Part shown: piece after piece, positions 15,957-25,308 of the stretch
Layout of the letters: every line of letters starts with the position of its first letter
How positions within the stretch are numbered: position 1 is the first letter of the stretch
Source: Candidatus Aminicenantota bacterium
GTDB taxonomy: Bacteria; Acidobacteriota; Aminicenantia; Aminicenantales; Aminicenantaceae
Direction: 5' to 3'
NCBI GenBank assembly: GCA_016927475.1
Contig: JAFGMO010000002.1
Location: 62,001-126,000 of the forward strand
Length of the DNA: 64,000 nucleotides
Notes under the pieces: generated by a model
Told to the model about the DNA's origin: nothing
Databases searched by the model: none
What the model saw: only the letters and a program-made list of their open reading frames with translations
Translations under genes and position numbers: made by a program

Positions 15957-18350
15957 ATGTTTTTCAATCATTTGCTAACAGCTTGGAGAAACCTCAAAAA
16001 ACAAAAGTTTTATTCTTTCGTCAACCTTTTGGGCATGGCAGTCGGGATCGCCGGATTCGGGATTTTTGCCCTGACAGCCGGCACTAAATCACACGCCGAC
16101 CGTTTTCATAAAAAGGGTGACCGGATTTGCGGGGTCATTCAAGTGGTCCAATACATAAATACAAAGGAAGAAAAACACACCGCTTTCTGCCCCGGCCCGC
16201 TCACTTCCGCCCTAGAACGAGAATTCCCGGAAATAGAAGATACCGTCCGCGTTCTCCCCACAGCCGAACTTACCATCGCAAGGGGGAAAGACACTTTCTT
16301 CCAGAAGGGAATTTTATTCGTGGACCCGGAGTTTTTGAATGTTTTCTCTTTTACCATGAATTCAGGTTTTCCTGAAACAGCTCTGGACACACCTGATTCG
16401 ATCGTCCTCAATCAAAGCACGGCGGAAAAATATTTCGGGAACGAAGATCCGATAGGCCGCACCTTGATCCTCGAAGGAAACAAAGAGCTTACCGTTACCG
16501 GTATTCTTACCGACATACCAAGAACCTCCTCCCTTCGCTTTGACGCTCTTATCTCTTTACAAACGGTCCACCATCGATGGGATCCGGCGGACTGGGACAC
16601 CAACCGTTACGGTTCTTTTCTTCTCCTTCGGAAGGGTGCCGACCGGACAGAGCTTCAAAAAAAGCTGAGTCTTTTCCTGGAAAACCACATTCCGAATACC
16701 GATCAGAGCTTAAAACGGATGTACCTTTTTCCCCTCAAAGACTTTCGCTTGAAAGGATCCCATATCGAAACATTCATGGCAACCAGCAGCCCGGAAGCCG
16801 TCTTCATCGGCCTCTTCCTGGGAGGGCTGCTGTTGATAATCGTCTCCATCAACTTCATCAACCTCTCGACTTCACGTTATATGCAGCGTCTGAAGGAAAT
16901 CGGTATCCGAAAAGCCGTAGGTGCGAAACGCAGCAACCTGTTCAGGCAATTTGTTTGGGAATCCATGTTTATGGCTTTTTGTGCGCTGCCGGCGGCTGTC
17001 CTCATCTACGAAATCATCCATCCTCTTCTGAGTTCTTTTCTGGGTACATCCGCCTTATCGGAAAACATTTCGACCATATCCAACTCGTTCTTCAATTATC
17101 CCTTCCTCTGGAAATATTTTATCGGGGCCGTCTGCGTGACGGGTCTTTTATCAGGCCTCTACCCGGCTCTTTTTCTCTCATCTTTCGGAACCGTTCAAGC
17201 TCTTAAAGGAAGGTCAGGCCGGAAACGCAAAAAACGGCGAGGCGGAAAATTTTTGATCGTTTTTCAATTTTCTCTCTCCGTTCTTTTCATCGCCTTGGCC
17301 GGGATTATGAAGAGCCAATCCAAAGTTTTTATGCAGTCGGATTTCGGCTACCACCGCGAAAGGGTGGCTTCCATCCAGCTTCCCAAAGAAGTCAGGCCCA
17401 AGGTCGACATCATCAAAACGGAACTTCTCCGGCATGCGGATATTGTTTCCGTCTCAGCCTCCGGTAATCTTCCTCTCATATGGTCTTCGCCTGAAAATGC
17501 ACGTCCCACCGGATCAACCGAAGATAAAACCGTACGCGTTCAGGCTTACGGAATCGATTACGGATTCATCGAAACAATGAAGATTGACCTTCTTCACGGC
17601 CGGAGCCATCAAAAATCGATGAATGACGAAACAAACTTCGTTATCAACGAAGAAGCCGCCCGGAATCTTCCATGGAAGGATCCCCTCAACAAACCTCTCA
17701 CCGTCGGAGACAAAAAGGGCATCATCATCGGCGTGACAAAAAATTTCCTCTTTGAGGATATCGGTTTCAAGATCCCCCCTGCCGTACTCACTATTGAACC
17801 TGAAAACCTGAATTTTCTCTTGATAAAATATGCTCCGGGGACCCGATTCGAAGACTTACGCTTGTTTCTTAAAGAAAAATGGCAATTATTCGCACCCGAT
17901 CTTCCCTTCGCTTGTAAAACACTGGAGCAATTTTTTGACGAATCATTCACCATCCTATCCAAGGTCAGCGGCATATTCAGGGCTTTTGGTCTGGCGGCCG
18001 TTCTTTTCTCCTGCCTGGGGCTTTTGGGATTGGTCTCCGTTTTGCTCGAACAAAGGGTGAAAGAGATCGGCATCCGCAAAGTTCTCGGCGCTTCTGTCTT
18101 AAGGATCACCTGGCGGACCATTAGGGAATTTATGGCTTTAGTCTTATTGGCCAATGTCCTTTCTCTTGTCCTTATCTATATCGGCTGGCGTCAGATTCTT
18201 AAAACGGGACTACTTTTCATCACGCCGTTACATGCCGGCGTTTACTTCAGCGCTTTCCTTCTGACTTTTCTTACGGCTATGACAGCGGTCCTCTACCGGA
18301 CATGGAGAGCGGCCGCCGCGGATCCTGTTCATTCCCTTCGTTACGAATGA
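15957..18350 (+). CDS. ABC transporter permease, MacB/FtsX type, eight TM
   Basis: 797 residues with the same two-block architecture as the divergent neighbour. TM1 is at about 20-40 and a first MacB-like periplasmic domain follows. The FtsX block at about 275-410 contains SRYMQRLKEIGIRKAVGA, a second periplasmic domain follows, and the last FtsX block contains EQRVKEIGIRKVLGA. The shared signatures show common ancestry of the two genes. No ATPase gene is adjacent. The end overlaps the convergent ACT-domain gene by ten bases. The substrate is unknown; an RBS-like GAGGAAG lies just upstream of the ATG. Confidence 0.93.
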   Translation: MFFNHLLTAWRNLKKQKFYSFVNLLGMAVGIAGFGIFALTAGTKSHADRFHKKGDRICGVIQVVQYINTKEEKHTAFCPGPLTSALEREFPEIEDTVRVLPTAELTIARGKDTFFQKGILFVDPEFLNVFSFTMNSGFPETALDTPDSIVLNQSTAEKYFGNEDPIGRTLILEGNKELTVTGILTDIPRTSSLRFDALISLQTVHHRWDPADWDTNRYGSFLLLRKGADRTELQKKLSLFLENHIPNTDQSLKRMYLFPLKDFRLKGSHIETFMATSSPEAVFIGLFLGGLLLIIVSINFINLSTSRYMQRLKEIGIRKAVGAKRSNLFRQFVWESMFMAFCALPAAVLIYEIIHPLLSSFLGTSALSENISTISNSFFNYPFLWKYFIGAVCVTGLLSGLYPALFLSSFGTVQALKGRSGRKRKKRRGGKFLIVFQFSLSVLFIALAGIMKSQSKVFMQSDFGYHRERVASIQLPKEVRPKVDIIKTELLRHADIVSVSASGNLPLIWSSPENARPTGSTEDKTVRVQAYGIDYGFIETMKIDLLHGRSHQKSMNDETNFVINEEAARNLPWKDPLNKPLTVGDKKGIIIGVTKNFLFEDIGFKIPPAVLTIEPENLNFLLIKYAPGTRFEDLRLFLKEKWQLFAPDLPFACKTLEQFFDESFTILSKVSGIFRAFGLAAVLFSCLGLLGLVSVLLEQRVKEIGIRKVLGASVLRITWRTIREFMALVLLANVLSLVLIYIGWRQILKTGLLFITPLHAGVYFSAFLLTFLTAMTAVLYRTWRAAAADPVHSLRYE

Positions 18351-19009
18351 TCCTTGAAATGAAAATATTTCATCAATATGGAAAAAGACTGATCAATTTT
18401 CCCCCGTTCCAAAATGATGGTGAATTCCGTATAAGTTGAAACAACTTCAATCACATTGATGTTCTCCCAGGCCAACAATTTGAGTATGGTGTAGAAAATA
18501 CCCGGAGTAAATATCACTTCGGCATAAAGCTTGCAGGTTATGGAAGCCAAATCATCAATTTGTTGAATCAACCGCTCATTCCTGAATATTTTTTTGACCG
18601 CATCATTAAAAATAGAGCTGATGATAATGGTCAGCTGATCGATTCCCCTGGTTATGGTTACGAATTGCCCTCTTTCCTTTTTTGTCTCTTTAAGCAACGT
18701 CCGCTGATGATCGGTGGTATTTTCTGAGATTTGGTAGGTAAACTCCGACAGATTAGACCTGACGATCAAATCACCGACCATTCTTTTTTTTGGCGCGGCC
18801 GCATCTCTTTTTTGCCCCATCTTTTCAGCGACTCTTTTTAAAGCCATTATGACCGCTCCGTCACTGAGGCTTTTAAAGAGGTTTGATTCCAAAATAGGTT
18901 TCATTTCCCTGGCAAGCGCCGACAGGTTGATGATTCCCCTCTGAATCCCCTCCTCCAAAAAAGGTGACGTGGCGATCATCCGGTTGATTTCATCCGTTAT
19001 GGTAATCAT
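18341..19009 (-). CDS. ACT-domain-containing protein, possible amino-acid-responsive regulator
   Basis: 222 residues, soluble. The N-terminal part is helical and Ala/Leu/Lys-rich with no motif I can name. The C-terminal ~70 residues resemble an aspartokinase-type ACT domain, with the pattern FTPGIFYTILKLLAWENINV then VVSTYTEFTIIL. ACT domains bind amino acids and control enzymes or transcription. It diverges from the LysW operon across about 420 bp, so sensing lysine or a related amino acid is an attractive but unproven role. No DNA-binding motif is obvious. Confidence 0.65.
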   Translation of the reverse strand: MITITDEINRMIATSPFLEEGIQRGIINLSALAREMKPILESNLFKSLSDGAVIMALKRVAEKMGQKRDAAAPKKRMVGDLIVRSNLSEFTYQISENTTDHQRTLLKETKKERGQFVTITRGIDQLTIIISSIFNDAVKKIFRNERLIQQIDDLASITCKLYAEVIFTPGIFYTILKLLAWENINVIEVVSTYTEFTIILERGKIDQSFSILMKYFHFKDHS

Positions 19010-19018
19010 ATTTAACCT

Positions 19019-19159
19019 GCCTTATTCATAAATTTTGCCGACACCAACAGATAATTTTAATAGTTTGTGTCATATAATGATGGCTTTCGGTAAAATTGAT
19101 AGTGAGACATTTTCCATGTCCGTTTTCAAGAAAATGTCGGCAAAATTTCCCTTTCAGGC
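19019..19159. repeat. MITE-like intergenic repeat, copy A
   Basis: A 14-bp perfect terminal inverted repeat, AAATTTTGCCGACA at 19030-19043 and its complement at 19135-19148, bounds an AT-rich non-coding interior. The interior aligns with copy B at 26086-26226, for example around GGTAAAATTGATA and TTTTCCATG. There is no reading frame. A different repeat abuts it at 19160. Confidence 0.65.
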
Positions 19160-19263
19160 GAGCCGATCTTACCGCATCTACTTTGTTGCAGCCTGTTCGC
19201 GGTGCCAAGCACAGCTTCACAGGCTGACGCCTTGCAGCTACGGCAAGCTTGGCTCGTGAATAA
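19160..19263 (-). repeat. GC-rich dispersed repeat, copy 1
   Basis: Read on the minus strand it begins ATTCACGAGCCAAGCTTGCC and continues with an AGCTGCAAGGCGTCAGCC segment, then a GCGAACAGG segment. Related copies lie at 36711-36767 and 51475-51562 on the plus strand. It abuts MITE-like copy A, suggesting a composite unit. No coding potential. Confidence 0.55.
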
Positions 19264-19357
19264 AACAGGTTAATATCCTTAATAATTTTTGCTGATTTTA
19301 TATATAATGTACTATTTTTAACATAATTATTATATTTTGTAAATATTTTATTATTTT

Positions 19358-19385
19358 TTGACATACAATCAAAAAAAAATATAAT
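19358..19385 (+). promoter_or_regulatory. Near-consensus sigma-70 promoter of the LysW operon
   Basis: A perfect TTGACA at 19358-19363 and a perfect TATAAT at 19380-19385 are separated by 16 bp in a very AT-rich stretch. Transcription would start near 19392, giving a leader of about 35 nt to the lysW ATG at 19427. It is the best promoter match I found in the window. Confidence 0.75.
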
Positions 19386-19426
19386 CGTTGGGACTTAATC
19401 AAGCTGCAAAACAATTTGGAGGCGAC

Positions 19427-19603
19427 ATGAATCAAAAAAATGCGGGATGTCCGGTATGCGGCGCCGATGTTATTTTCGATGAAGATATCGTAAACGGCGA
19501 ACTTGTGGTCTGTTCCGAATGCGGTCTGGAACTTGAGGTAACCTCAACATCTCCTCTTATTTTGAAGGAAGCCCCGCAAGAAGCGGAAGATTGGGGGGAG
19601 TAA
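19427..19603 (+). CDS. lysW: LysW amino-group carrier protein
   Basis: 58 residues. Two zinc-binding pairs, C8-x2-C11 and C29-x2-C32, and the C-terminal EDWGE with terminal Glu identify LysW. Its gamma-carboxyl is ligated to the amino group of the substrate so that later enzymes act on a protein-bound intermediate. I start at ATG 19427, nine bases after GGAGGCG, and not at the in-frame upstream GTG-type codon 19388. The stop overlaps the next start (TAATG). It is the first gene of a seven-gene overlapping operon behind a near-consensus promoter. Confidence 0.95.
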   Translation: MNQKNAGCPVCGADVIFDEDIVNGELVVCSECGLELEVTSTSPLILKEAPQEAEDWGE

Positions 19604-20766
19604 TGATAAAAATCTTGGATACGACGCTGCGGGAAGGTGAACAAACACCAGGGGTGTATTTTGACCTTCACATCAAAACAGCCATCGCCGAAATGCTTGA
19701 CCGGATTGGAGTGGATATCATCGAAGCCGGCCACCCGGCTGTCTCGGTTGATATCAAAAATGCAATCGTTCAAATCAGCTCTCTTGGGACCAAGGCCAAA
19801 ATCGGTGCCCATGCCCGGTCGGTCAAAAAAGATATTGATCTTGCTTTGGACTGCGGCGTAAATTTTTTGGGTGTCTTTTTTTGTGTGGCTGATGAAAGAT
19901 TGAATCATATTGATCAAAATCTCCATCAAGCCGTCGACAATATTTCCCGTATCATTGCTTACGCCAAAGAAAAAAAACCCGGCCTCAAAATACGCTATAC
20001 ACCTGAAGACACGGTCCGCTCAAAATGGGAAAACGTGATTTCTGCTTCAGCCGAAGCGGTCAGGGCCGGTGCCGACATCATCAGTGTGGCCGACACCACG
20101 GGATACATGATTCCTGGAACCGATCGAAGTTTCTATACATATATCCATCGACTGCGAAGTGAATTGGGAAAACAAAACCTTTTTCCACTCATCGCCGTTC
20201 ACTGCCATAACGACCGGGGCCTGGCCCTGGCCAACGCCCTCGACAGTTACCGGGCCGGTGCCGATATCATCGATGCTTCCGTAATGGGATTCGGGGAAAG
20301 GGCGGGAATCGTCGACCTGGCTTCACTTTTAGCCGTTCTTCATTCCGATTTTGACGAGTCCAGCTCCTGGGAACTCGACCTCCTTCCCGATTTATACAAA
20401 TGTGTCAGCCATTATTCCGGAATACCGGTACCGGTTCATTTTCCGGTCACAGGCAAAAATGCCTTTACTCACTGTGCCGGCATTCATACCCAGGCGGCCT
20501 TAAAAAATCCCATTCATTATCAAAGCCTTTCTCCGGGATTGTTCGGACGGCAAACCGAGATTACCCTGGATCATATGTCCGGAAGAGCCACGATCGCATA
20601 TGCTTTGGAAAAAATCGGCATACAATGTCCTTCGAATGAATTGATCTATTCGGTTCTGGCAAAAGTTAAAGAAGTCGGTAGACTAGGCAGGACAGTCGAT
20701 TTGGACGAATTGAAATATATCGTCCGTCTCCTGAATCCAAACCAATATCCCGAGTTCCTCTTATGA
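19603..20766 (+). CDS. Homocitrate synthase-like acyltransferase (DRE-TIM family)
   Basis: 387 residues from ATG 19603. The N terminus has the family signature [13 protein letters not shown], with IEAGHPA next; the metal-binding [12 protein letters not shown] and [12 protein letters not shown] segments follow, all typical of homocitrate and isopropylmalate synthases. It lacks the long C-terminal LeuA regulatory domain. In a LysW operon the expected reaction is 2-oxoglutarate plus acetyl-CoA to homocitrate, the first step of the aminoadipate route to lysine. Isopropylmalate or citramalate synthase activity cannot be excluded from sequence alone. The stop overlaps the lysX start by ATGA. Confidence 0.85.
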   Translation: MIKILDTTLREGEQTPGVYFDLHIKTAIAEMLDRIGVDIIEAGHPAVSVDIKNAIVQISSLGTKAKIGAHARSVKKDIDLALDCGVNFLGVFFCVADERLNHIDQNLHQAVDNISRIIAYAKEKKPGLKIRYTPEDTVRSKWENVISASAEAVRAGADIISVADTTGYMIPGTDRSFYTYIHRLRSELGKQNLFPLIAVHCHNDRGLALANALDSYRAGADIIDASVMGFGERAGIVDLASLLAVLHSDFDESSSWELDLLPDLYKCVSHYSGIPVPVHFPVTGKNAFTHCAGIHTQAALKNPIHYQSLSPGLFGRQTEITLDHMSGRATIAYALEKIGIQCPSNELIYSVLAKVKEVGRLGRTVDLDELKYIVRLLNPNQYPEFLL

Positions 20767-21623
20767 TTAAAATCGGCTTTCTTCATACTTTAATAAGGAA
20801 AGAGGAAAAACTCCTCATGGAAGCCTTCGCCGCTATAGCCGATGTGGAACTGATGTTATTCGATATCCGTCAGCTTCTTATAAATCCGGTCAAACCGGAT
20901 CCCTTCAACGTTGGTGTTATACTTGAGCGAAGTATTCCGTTTTATTCGTCCCTGCAAACCATACGCTACATCGAACACCTGGGTATCCCCTGCATCAATT
21001 CCTTTCACACAAGCCATATCTGCGGCAGCAAATATTTGACTTCACTCGAACTGGCCGCCCGGCATATCCCCCAACCCGAATTCCGTTTGGTTTTTTCTTT
21101 AGAAACAGCCTTAAAAGCAGCTGAAGAACTGGGCTATCCGGTTGTTTTAAAACCCGTTATCGGTTCCTGGGGACGGCTGCTGGCAAAAATCAACGATCCG
21201 GAAGGGATCGAATCCATCATCGAGCACAAAACAACCTTAGGCGGATTTTTTCACCAGGTGTTTTATATTCAAAAATATATCGCCAAAAAAGGGGGGGATA
21301 TACGTTCCTTTGTTGTGGGAAACCAGTGTATTGCAGCCATTACCAGAAAATCCGATCACTGGATCACGAATACAGCCAGGGGCGGCAGGGTGGACAATTG
21401 TCCTGTAGATCCTGAAATCAACAAAATTTCATGCGCAGCGGCCAAAGCCGTAAAAGGAGAAGTAGCGGCTATTGACCTTTTTGAGACGGATGACGGTTAT
21501 TTGGTTAATGAAGTCAATCATACCATGGAATTCAGAAACAGCATAAATCCAACAGGTGTCGACATTCCTGGAATGATCGCCGACTACACTGTAAAAAAAG
21601 CACGGGGAGAACACTATGTCTAA
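20763..21623 (+). CDS. lysX: LysX-like ATP-grasp ligase (LysW-aminoadipate ligase)
   Basis: 286 residues of the RimK/LysX ATP-grasp group. Visible features are the ATP-binding segment [19 protein letters not shown] at about 127-145, the loop [20 protein letters not shown], and the terminal metal-ligand region [13 protein letters not shown]. It ligates the amino group of 2-aminoadipate (or glutamate in arginine-type variants) to the C-terminal Glu of LysW. The NEVNHTMEF segment resembles LysX, but I cannot separate lysine-only from bifunctional enzymes by eye. It overlaps the genes on both sides. Confidence 0.92.
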   Translation: MIKIGFLHTLIRKEEKLLMEAFAAIADVELMLFDIRQLLINPVKPDPFNVGVILERSIPFYSSLQTIRYIEHLGIPCINSFHTSHICGSKYLTSLELAARHIPQPEFRLVFSLETALKAAEELGYPVVLKPVIGSWGRLLAKINDPEGIESIIEHKTTLGGFFHQVFYIQKYIAKKGGDIRSFVVGNQCIAAITRKSDHWITNTARGGRVDNCPVDPEINKISCAAAKAVKGEVAAIDLFETDDGYLVNEVNHTMEFRNSINPTGVDIPGMIADYTVKKARGEHYV

Positions 21624-22662
21624 AATTTCCGTATCCATTGCCGGCGGATCCGGATATACCGGAGGCGAGCTTCTCCGACTTCTTCTTTTTCACCCCCATG
21701 TTAAGATAAAGCAAGTTACCTCCGAAAAATATGCCGGCAAACCCGTGTTTAAAATCCATCCCAACCTTCGCACCATCACATCACTTCGATTTTCAACCAT
21801 TGAAGAATTGAAGGATTGTGATTGTCTTTTTCTCGCCCTATCTCACGGCCGGAGTCTCCATAAAATCGATTTTTTTTGCGGGCTGGCCCCGAAATTGATC
21901 GACTTGAGCAGCGATTTTCGGCTTCTGACCACGGAACAATACCGGAGGTGGTATGGAATAAACCATCCCCGGCCGGAACTGCTTACTCAATTTGTTTACG
22001 GTATTCCGGAAATCCATCGGCAGGAAATCAAATCAGCAACACGGGTAGCCTGCGCCGGATGCAACGCCACAGCCGCCCTTTTAGGATTGTATCCTTTGTA
22101 TCAAACGCCTCTCTGCCATCCGGCCAAAACCATTGTCGAAGTCAAGGCGGGATCGAGTCAGAGCGGCCGCTCCCCTTCACCGGGCTCCCACCATCCTGAG
22201 AGAAACGGGTGCTACCGGGTCTATCAACCCACCGGCCACCGGCACATCGGCGAAATTCTTCAGGAGCTTTCTCTTCTCTGGGATTCATCCTTCCATTTCA
22301 CGGCAACATCCGTGGAAATGGTTCGGGGAATCCAGGCTGTCAGTCACGTTTTTTTAAGCGAACCCGCCACCGAAAAGGATATCTGGAAGACATACCGGCA
22401 ATTTTATGGCAGCGAACCGTTTATCCGTATAGTTAAGGACAACAGCGGTTTATACCGTTTGCCCGAGCCAAAAATTCTTTCAGGCACCAATTTTTGTGAT
22501 ATCGGTTTCAGTAAAGATCCCTTATCCGATCATCTGGTGGTCGTCAGCGCTTTAGATAATTTAATGAAAGGTGCAGCCGGTCAAGCCGTTCAAAATTTTA
22601 ACATCATGAATGGTCTGCCGGAAAAAACCGCGCTGAATTTCCCGGGATTGCATCCCATTTGA
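21616..22662 (+). CDS. lysY: LysY-like LysW-aminoadipyl-phosphate reductase
   Basis: 348 residues, ArgC-type dehydrogenase. The N-terminal NADP fold reads [16 protein letters not shown], and the catalytic Cys lies in [15 protein letters not shown] at about 140. The YGIPEIHR segment and the C-terminal dimer part ([19 protein letters not shown]) are also typical. It reduces the acyl-phosphate made by LysZ to the semialdehyde while the substrate stays on LysW. It overlaps lysX by eight bases (ATGTCTAA), indicating coupled translation. ArgC itself is the alternative, but the operon makes LysY far more likely. Confidence 0.92.
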   Translation: MSKISVSIAGGSGYTGGELLRLLLFHPHVKIKQVTSEKYAGKPVFKIHPNLRTITSLRFSTIEELKDCDCLFLALSHGRSLHKIDFFCGLAPKLIDLSSDFRLLTTEQYRRWYGINHPRPELLTQFVYGIPEIHRQEIKSATRVACAGCNATAALLGLYPLYQTPLCHPAKTIVEVKAGSSQSGRSPSPGSHHPERNGCYRVYQPTGHRHIGEILQELSLLWDSSFHFTATSVEMVRGIQAVSHVFLSEPATEKDIWKTYRQFYGSEPFIRIVKDNSGLYRLPEPKILSGTNFCDIGFSKDPLSDHLVVVSALDNLMKGAAGQAVQNFNIMNGLPEKTALNFPGLHPI

Positions 22663-22670
22663 GGTTTAGG

Positions 22671-23309
22671 ATGTGCCGCTTACTGGTCGTAAAATCAGAC
22701 AGCCCATTCCTTATCCGTCCCCACCTGGAAGCCTTTGCCTCCCTCTGCCGGAACAGCCGTGAATACCAGGGACACGGCTGGGGGCTGGCTTTCATCAAAA
22801 ACAGCCATTGGACCATTCACCGCTCCGTCCGCCCCATTTGGGAGGAAGACCTGTCCATATTTGGATCGACCGGTTTCCTTATGGTTCATGCCCGCAGCGC
22901 TTTCAGAAATAAGTGTATCGGCGTGGAGCATAATATGCCCTTTTGCAGCCGGCGGCACGTTTTTATTTTCAACGGAGAATTGAGGGGTGTGAGGATTCCT
23001 TCGGAAGGTAAAATCGGCGCAGAAAAATTGTTTCATTTTATCAAACGGTTTGACCGGGGAGATTTGTTCGAAGCCATGAAAAAGAGTGTCTCGGTCATTC
23101 AAAAAAGAAGTGATCACATCCGGGGAATGAATTTTATTATCGGTGACGGTCAAAAAATTTACCTAAACTCGTTATTTACTGAAGATGAAGATTATTTCAC
23201 CATGCACACCAAACGCGTTAACGGCACCCTTATGATATGTTCGGAACCTTATCCGGGTCAGGCTGATTGGCGTAAAATAAACAACCAAACCATAAGGATT
23301 TTAGAATGA
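22671..23309 (+). CDS. Class II glutamine amidotransferase embedded in the LysW operon
   Basis: 212 residues from ATG 22671, chosen because it places Cys at position 2, the N-terminal nucleophile exposed after Met removal. Other family residues are R75 in VHARSA, and N101-G102 in FNGEL for the oxyanion hole. No synthase domain follows, so it is a free-standing GATase_4/YafJ-type domain. It would hydrolyse glutamine and release ammonia or act on a gamma-glutamyl compound. It sits between lysY and lysZ with an ATGA overlap to lysZ, so it is co-translated with the pathway. I know of no such component in the Thermus or Sulfolobus route. Confidence 0.85.
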   Translation: MCRLLVVKSDSPFLIRPHLEAFASLCRNSREYQGHGWGLAFIKNSHWTIHRSVRPIWEEDLSIFGSTGFLMVHARSAFRNKCIGVEHNMPFCSRRHVFIFNGELRGVRIPSEGKIGAEKLFHFIKRFDRGDLFEAMKKSVSVIQKRSDHIRGMNFIIGDGQKIYLNSLFTEDEDYFTMHTKRVNGTLMICSEPYPGQADWRKINNQTIRILE

Positions 23310-24103
23310 TCATCGTAAAAATGGGCGGAGGTGAATCCATTAATATAAAAGGGATCATCGAAGGCCTGGCGGAACTAAAAGAATCCCTGGTTATCGTTCA
23401 CGGAGCCAATGCGCTGCGCGACCGATTGGCATCACAGCTGAAATACACCCCGAAAGTTTTAACCTCAATATCCGGTTACAGCAGTGTTTTTTCCGACGGC
23501 CAGCTCATCGATCTTCAGATGATGGCTTACGCGGGACTCAGCAACAAAAGAATCGTCGAGCTTTGCCATCAAAACGGGATAAAAGCGGTGGGTCTCTCCG
23601 GCCTTGACGGACAGCTTCTCCAGGGAAAACGCAACAACGGCATCAGGGTTCGCGAAAACGGCAAAACCAGAATCATCCGGGATTTATCGGGAAAGCCTCT
23701 CCATTTGAATGTTTCCCTTCTCGACCTATTGATGGAGGCCGGTTACACACCGGTCATTTCGATTCCCATTTTGGATGAATATCATCAAGCCGTCAACTCT
23801 GAAAACGACGATATCATAGCCCTTATTCACAGCAGCCGCCAGGCTGATAAAATTTTTCAATTCATCGAAGCACCGGGTCTGCTGGATGATCCTTTGGATG
23901 AAAATAGCCTGATTCCGGTGTTATATCCGCAGCAACTGGAAAACATCGAAAAAAATGCCACAGGCAGGTTTAAACGAAAAATCAGAGGGATTCAAAAAAT
24001 TTTTTCTCAAGGAAAAACGACGATCTTTATCGGTGACGGCAGAGGCCAAAATCCCGTAGAATACATCCTTCAAGGAAAAGGGACTCGAATCCATGCATTA
24101 TGA
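23306..24103 (+). CDS. lysZ: LysZ-like LysW-aminoadipate kinase
   Basis: 265 residues of the amino-acid kinase family, close to acetylglutamate kinase. The N-terminal phosphate-binding strand reads IIVKMGGGESIN, followed by VIVHGANALRD. Substrate and nucleotide segments include GLSGLDGQLLQG, VISIPI and NSENDDIIALI. The IFIGDGRG segment is near the end. It phosphorylates the side-chain carboxylate of the LysW-bound substrate for reduction by LysY. It overlaps the amidotransferase gene (ATGA) and the aminotransferase gene (11 bp). Confidence 0.92.
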   Translation: MIIVKMGGGESINIKGIIEGLAELKESLVIVHGANALRDRLASQLKYTPKVLTSISGYSSVFSDGQLIDLQMMAYAGLSNKRIVELCHQNGIKAVGLSGLDGQLLQGKRNNGIRVRENGKTRIIRDLSGKPLHLNVSLLDLLMEAGYTPVISIPILDEYHQAVNSENDDIIALIHSSRQADKIFQFIEAPGLLDDPLDENSLIPVLYPQQLENIEKNATGRFKRKIRGIQKIFSQGKTTIFIGDGRGQNPVEYILQGKGTRIHAL

Positions 24104-25265
24104 TTTCAGCTGGGAAAAAAATCACGAATTCCCCTGTTATCCCAAACGGGACCTGGCTCTCATAAGGGGAAAAAAATCCGTAGTCTGGGACCAGGATGGA
24201 AAAAAGTATATCGATTGTGTTTCCGGACACGGCACGGCTTTTGTCGGCCACTGCCATCCCCGTGTATATAAAGCTGTCCGCCGTCAGTCACAAAATTTGA
24301 TCACGTGTCCGGGCATTTTTTACAATGACCAAAGAAAAATCCTCATAAAAAAGCTCACTGAAATTTCTCCCCCTTATTTGAAACAATTTTACTTCAGCAA
24401 CAGCGGTGCGGAATCGATAGAGGCGGCCATAAAATTTGCACGGTTAGCAACAGGGAAATCTGAATTCATCAGCGCGTTCAGAGGTTTTCATGGGAGGACT
24501 CTGGGAGCCCTCAGTGCCACCCATAATCCCAAATACCGTCAAGACTTTCTCCCCCTTTTACCGGGTTTTACTCATGTGCCCTACAACAAAGTCGATAAAC
24601 TGGCTGATTTGGTTACTGAAAATACGGCCGGGATCATTTTGGAGCCAGTCCAGGGAGAAGGCGGCGTCCATATCGCCGATCCTTTGTATCTAAAAAAAGT
24701 GGAGCAATTATGCCGGGAACAAGACATCCTCCTTATCATGGATGAAATTCAAACCGGGTTAGGCAGGACCGGAAAAATGTTTGCATTCCAGCATTTTGAT
24801 ATTAAGCCGGATATTGTCTGCCTGGCCAAATCGATAGCCGGCGGCCTGCCTCTGGGAGTGACCATGGGAACCGACCGGATTTCCATAAAAACGGGAAAAC
24901 ACGGAAGTACTTTCGGCGGCAATCCCCTTTCCTGTACCGCTGCCTCGGCTGTTATCCATACCATCCAAGAACAACGGCTTGATAAAGCCGCCGCTCGAAA
25001 AGGAAGTTATTTTCTGGCCAAACTCAAAGAACTCAGACTTCCCGTGATCAAAGAAGTGAGGGGCATCGGATTGATGATCGGTATCGAAATCCGGGTAAAG
25101 GTCAAACCGGTCATTCTGGCCCTCATGGAAAAAGGCGTGCTGGCGCTTCCTGCGGGACCGAACATCATCCGTTTGCTCCCCCCGGCTGTTATCACCTATA
25201 AGGAAATCGACAGGGTGATTGAAACCATATCCAACCTTCTTTATTCTACATATTCTCAGAAGTAA
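24093..25265 (+). CDS. lysJ: LysJ-like class III aminotransferase
   Basis: 390 residues, PLP fold type I class III. Markers are the YFSNSGAESIEAAIKFAR cofactor region, FHGRTLGALSAT, the LIMDEIQTGLGRTGKMFAFQ aspartate motif, the PLP lysine in LAKSIAGGLPLG, and STFGGNPLSC. It transaminates the LysW-bound semialdehyde with glutamate, giving LysW-gamma-lysine (or ornithine). It is the last gene of the operon. No LysK-type peptidase, which would release the product, is found in this window, so that gene must lie elsewhere if the pathway is complete. Confidence 0.93.
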   Translation: MHYDFSWEKNHEFPCYPKRDLALIRGKKSVVWDQDGKKYIDCVSGHGTAFVGHCHPRVYKAVRRQSQNLITCPGIFYNDQRKILIKKLTEISPPYLKQFYFSNSGAESIEAAIKFARLATGKSEFISAFRGFHGRTLGALSATHNPKYRQDFLPLLPGFTHVPYNKVDKLADLVTENTAGIILEPVQGEGGVHIADPLYLKKVEQLCREQDILLIMDEIQTGLGRTGKMFAFQHFDIKPDIVCLAKSIAGGLPLGVTMGTDRISIKTGKHGSTFGGNPLSCTAASAVIHTIQEQRLDKAAARKGSYFLAKLKELRLPVIKEVRGIGLMIGIEIRVKVKPVILALMEKGVLALPAGPNIIRLLPPAVITYKEIDRVIETISNLLYSTYSQK

Positions 25266-25308
25266 TTTTTATCCTAAAAATGTGATACAGGGGAATGATA
25301 CTTTTGAT

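Noticed and set aside
16577-17206. A 209-codon plus-strand frame inside the second permease gene
   Set aside because: It overlaps the FtsX domain coding sequence in another frame and shows no recognisable domain.
19026-19364. Minus-strand frames in the region upstream of lysW
   Set aside because: They run through the two repeat units and the promoter. The composition follows the repeats and there is no ribosome site.
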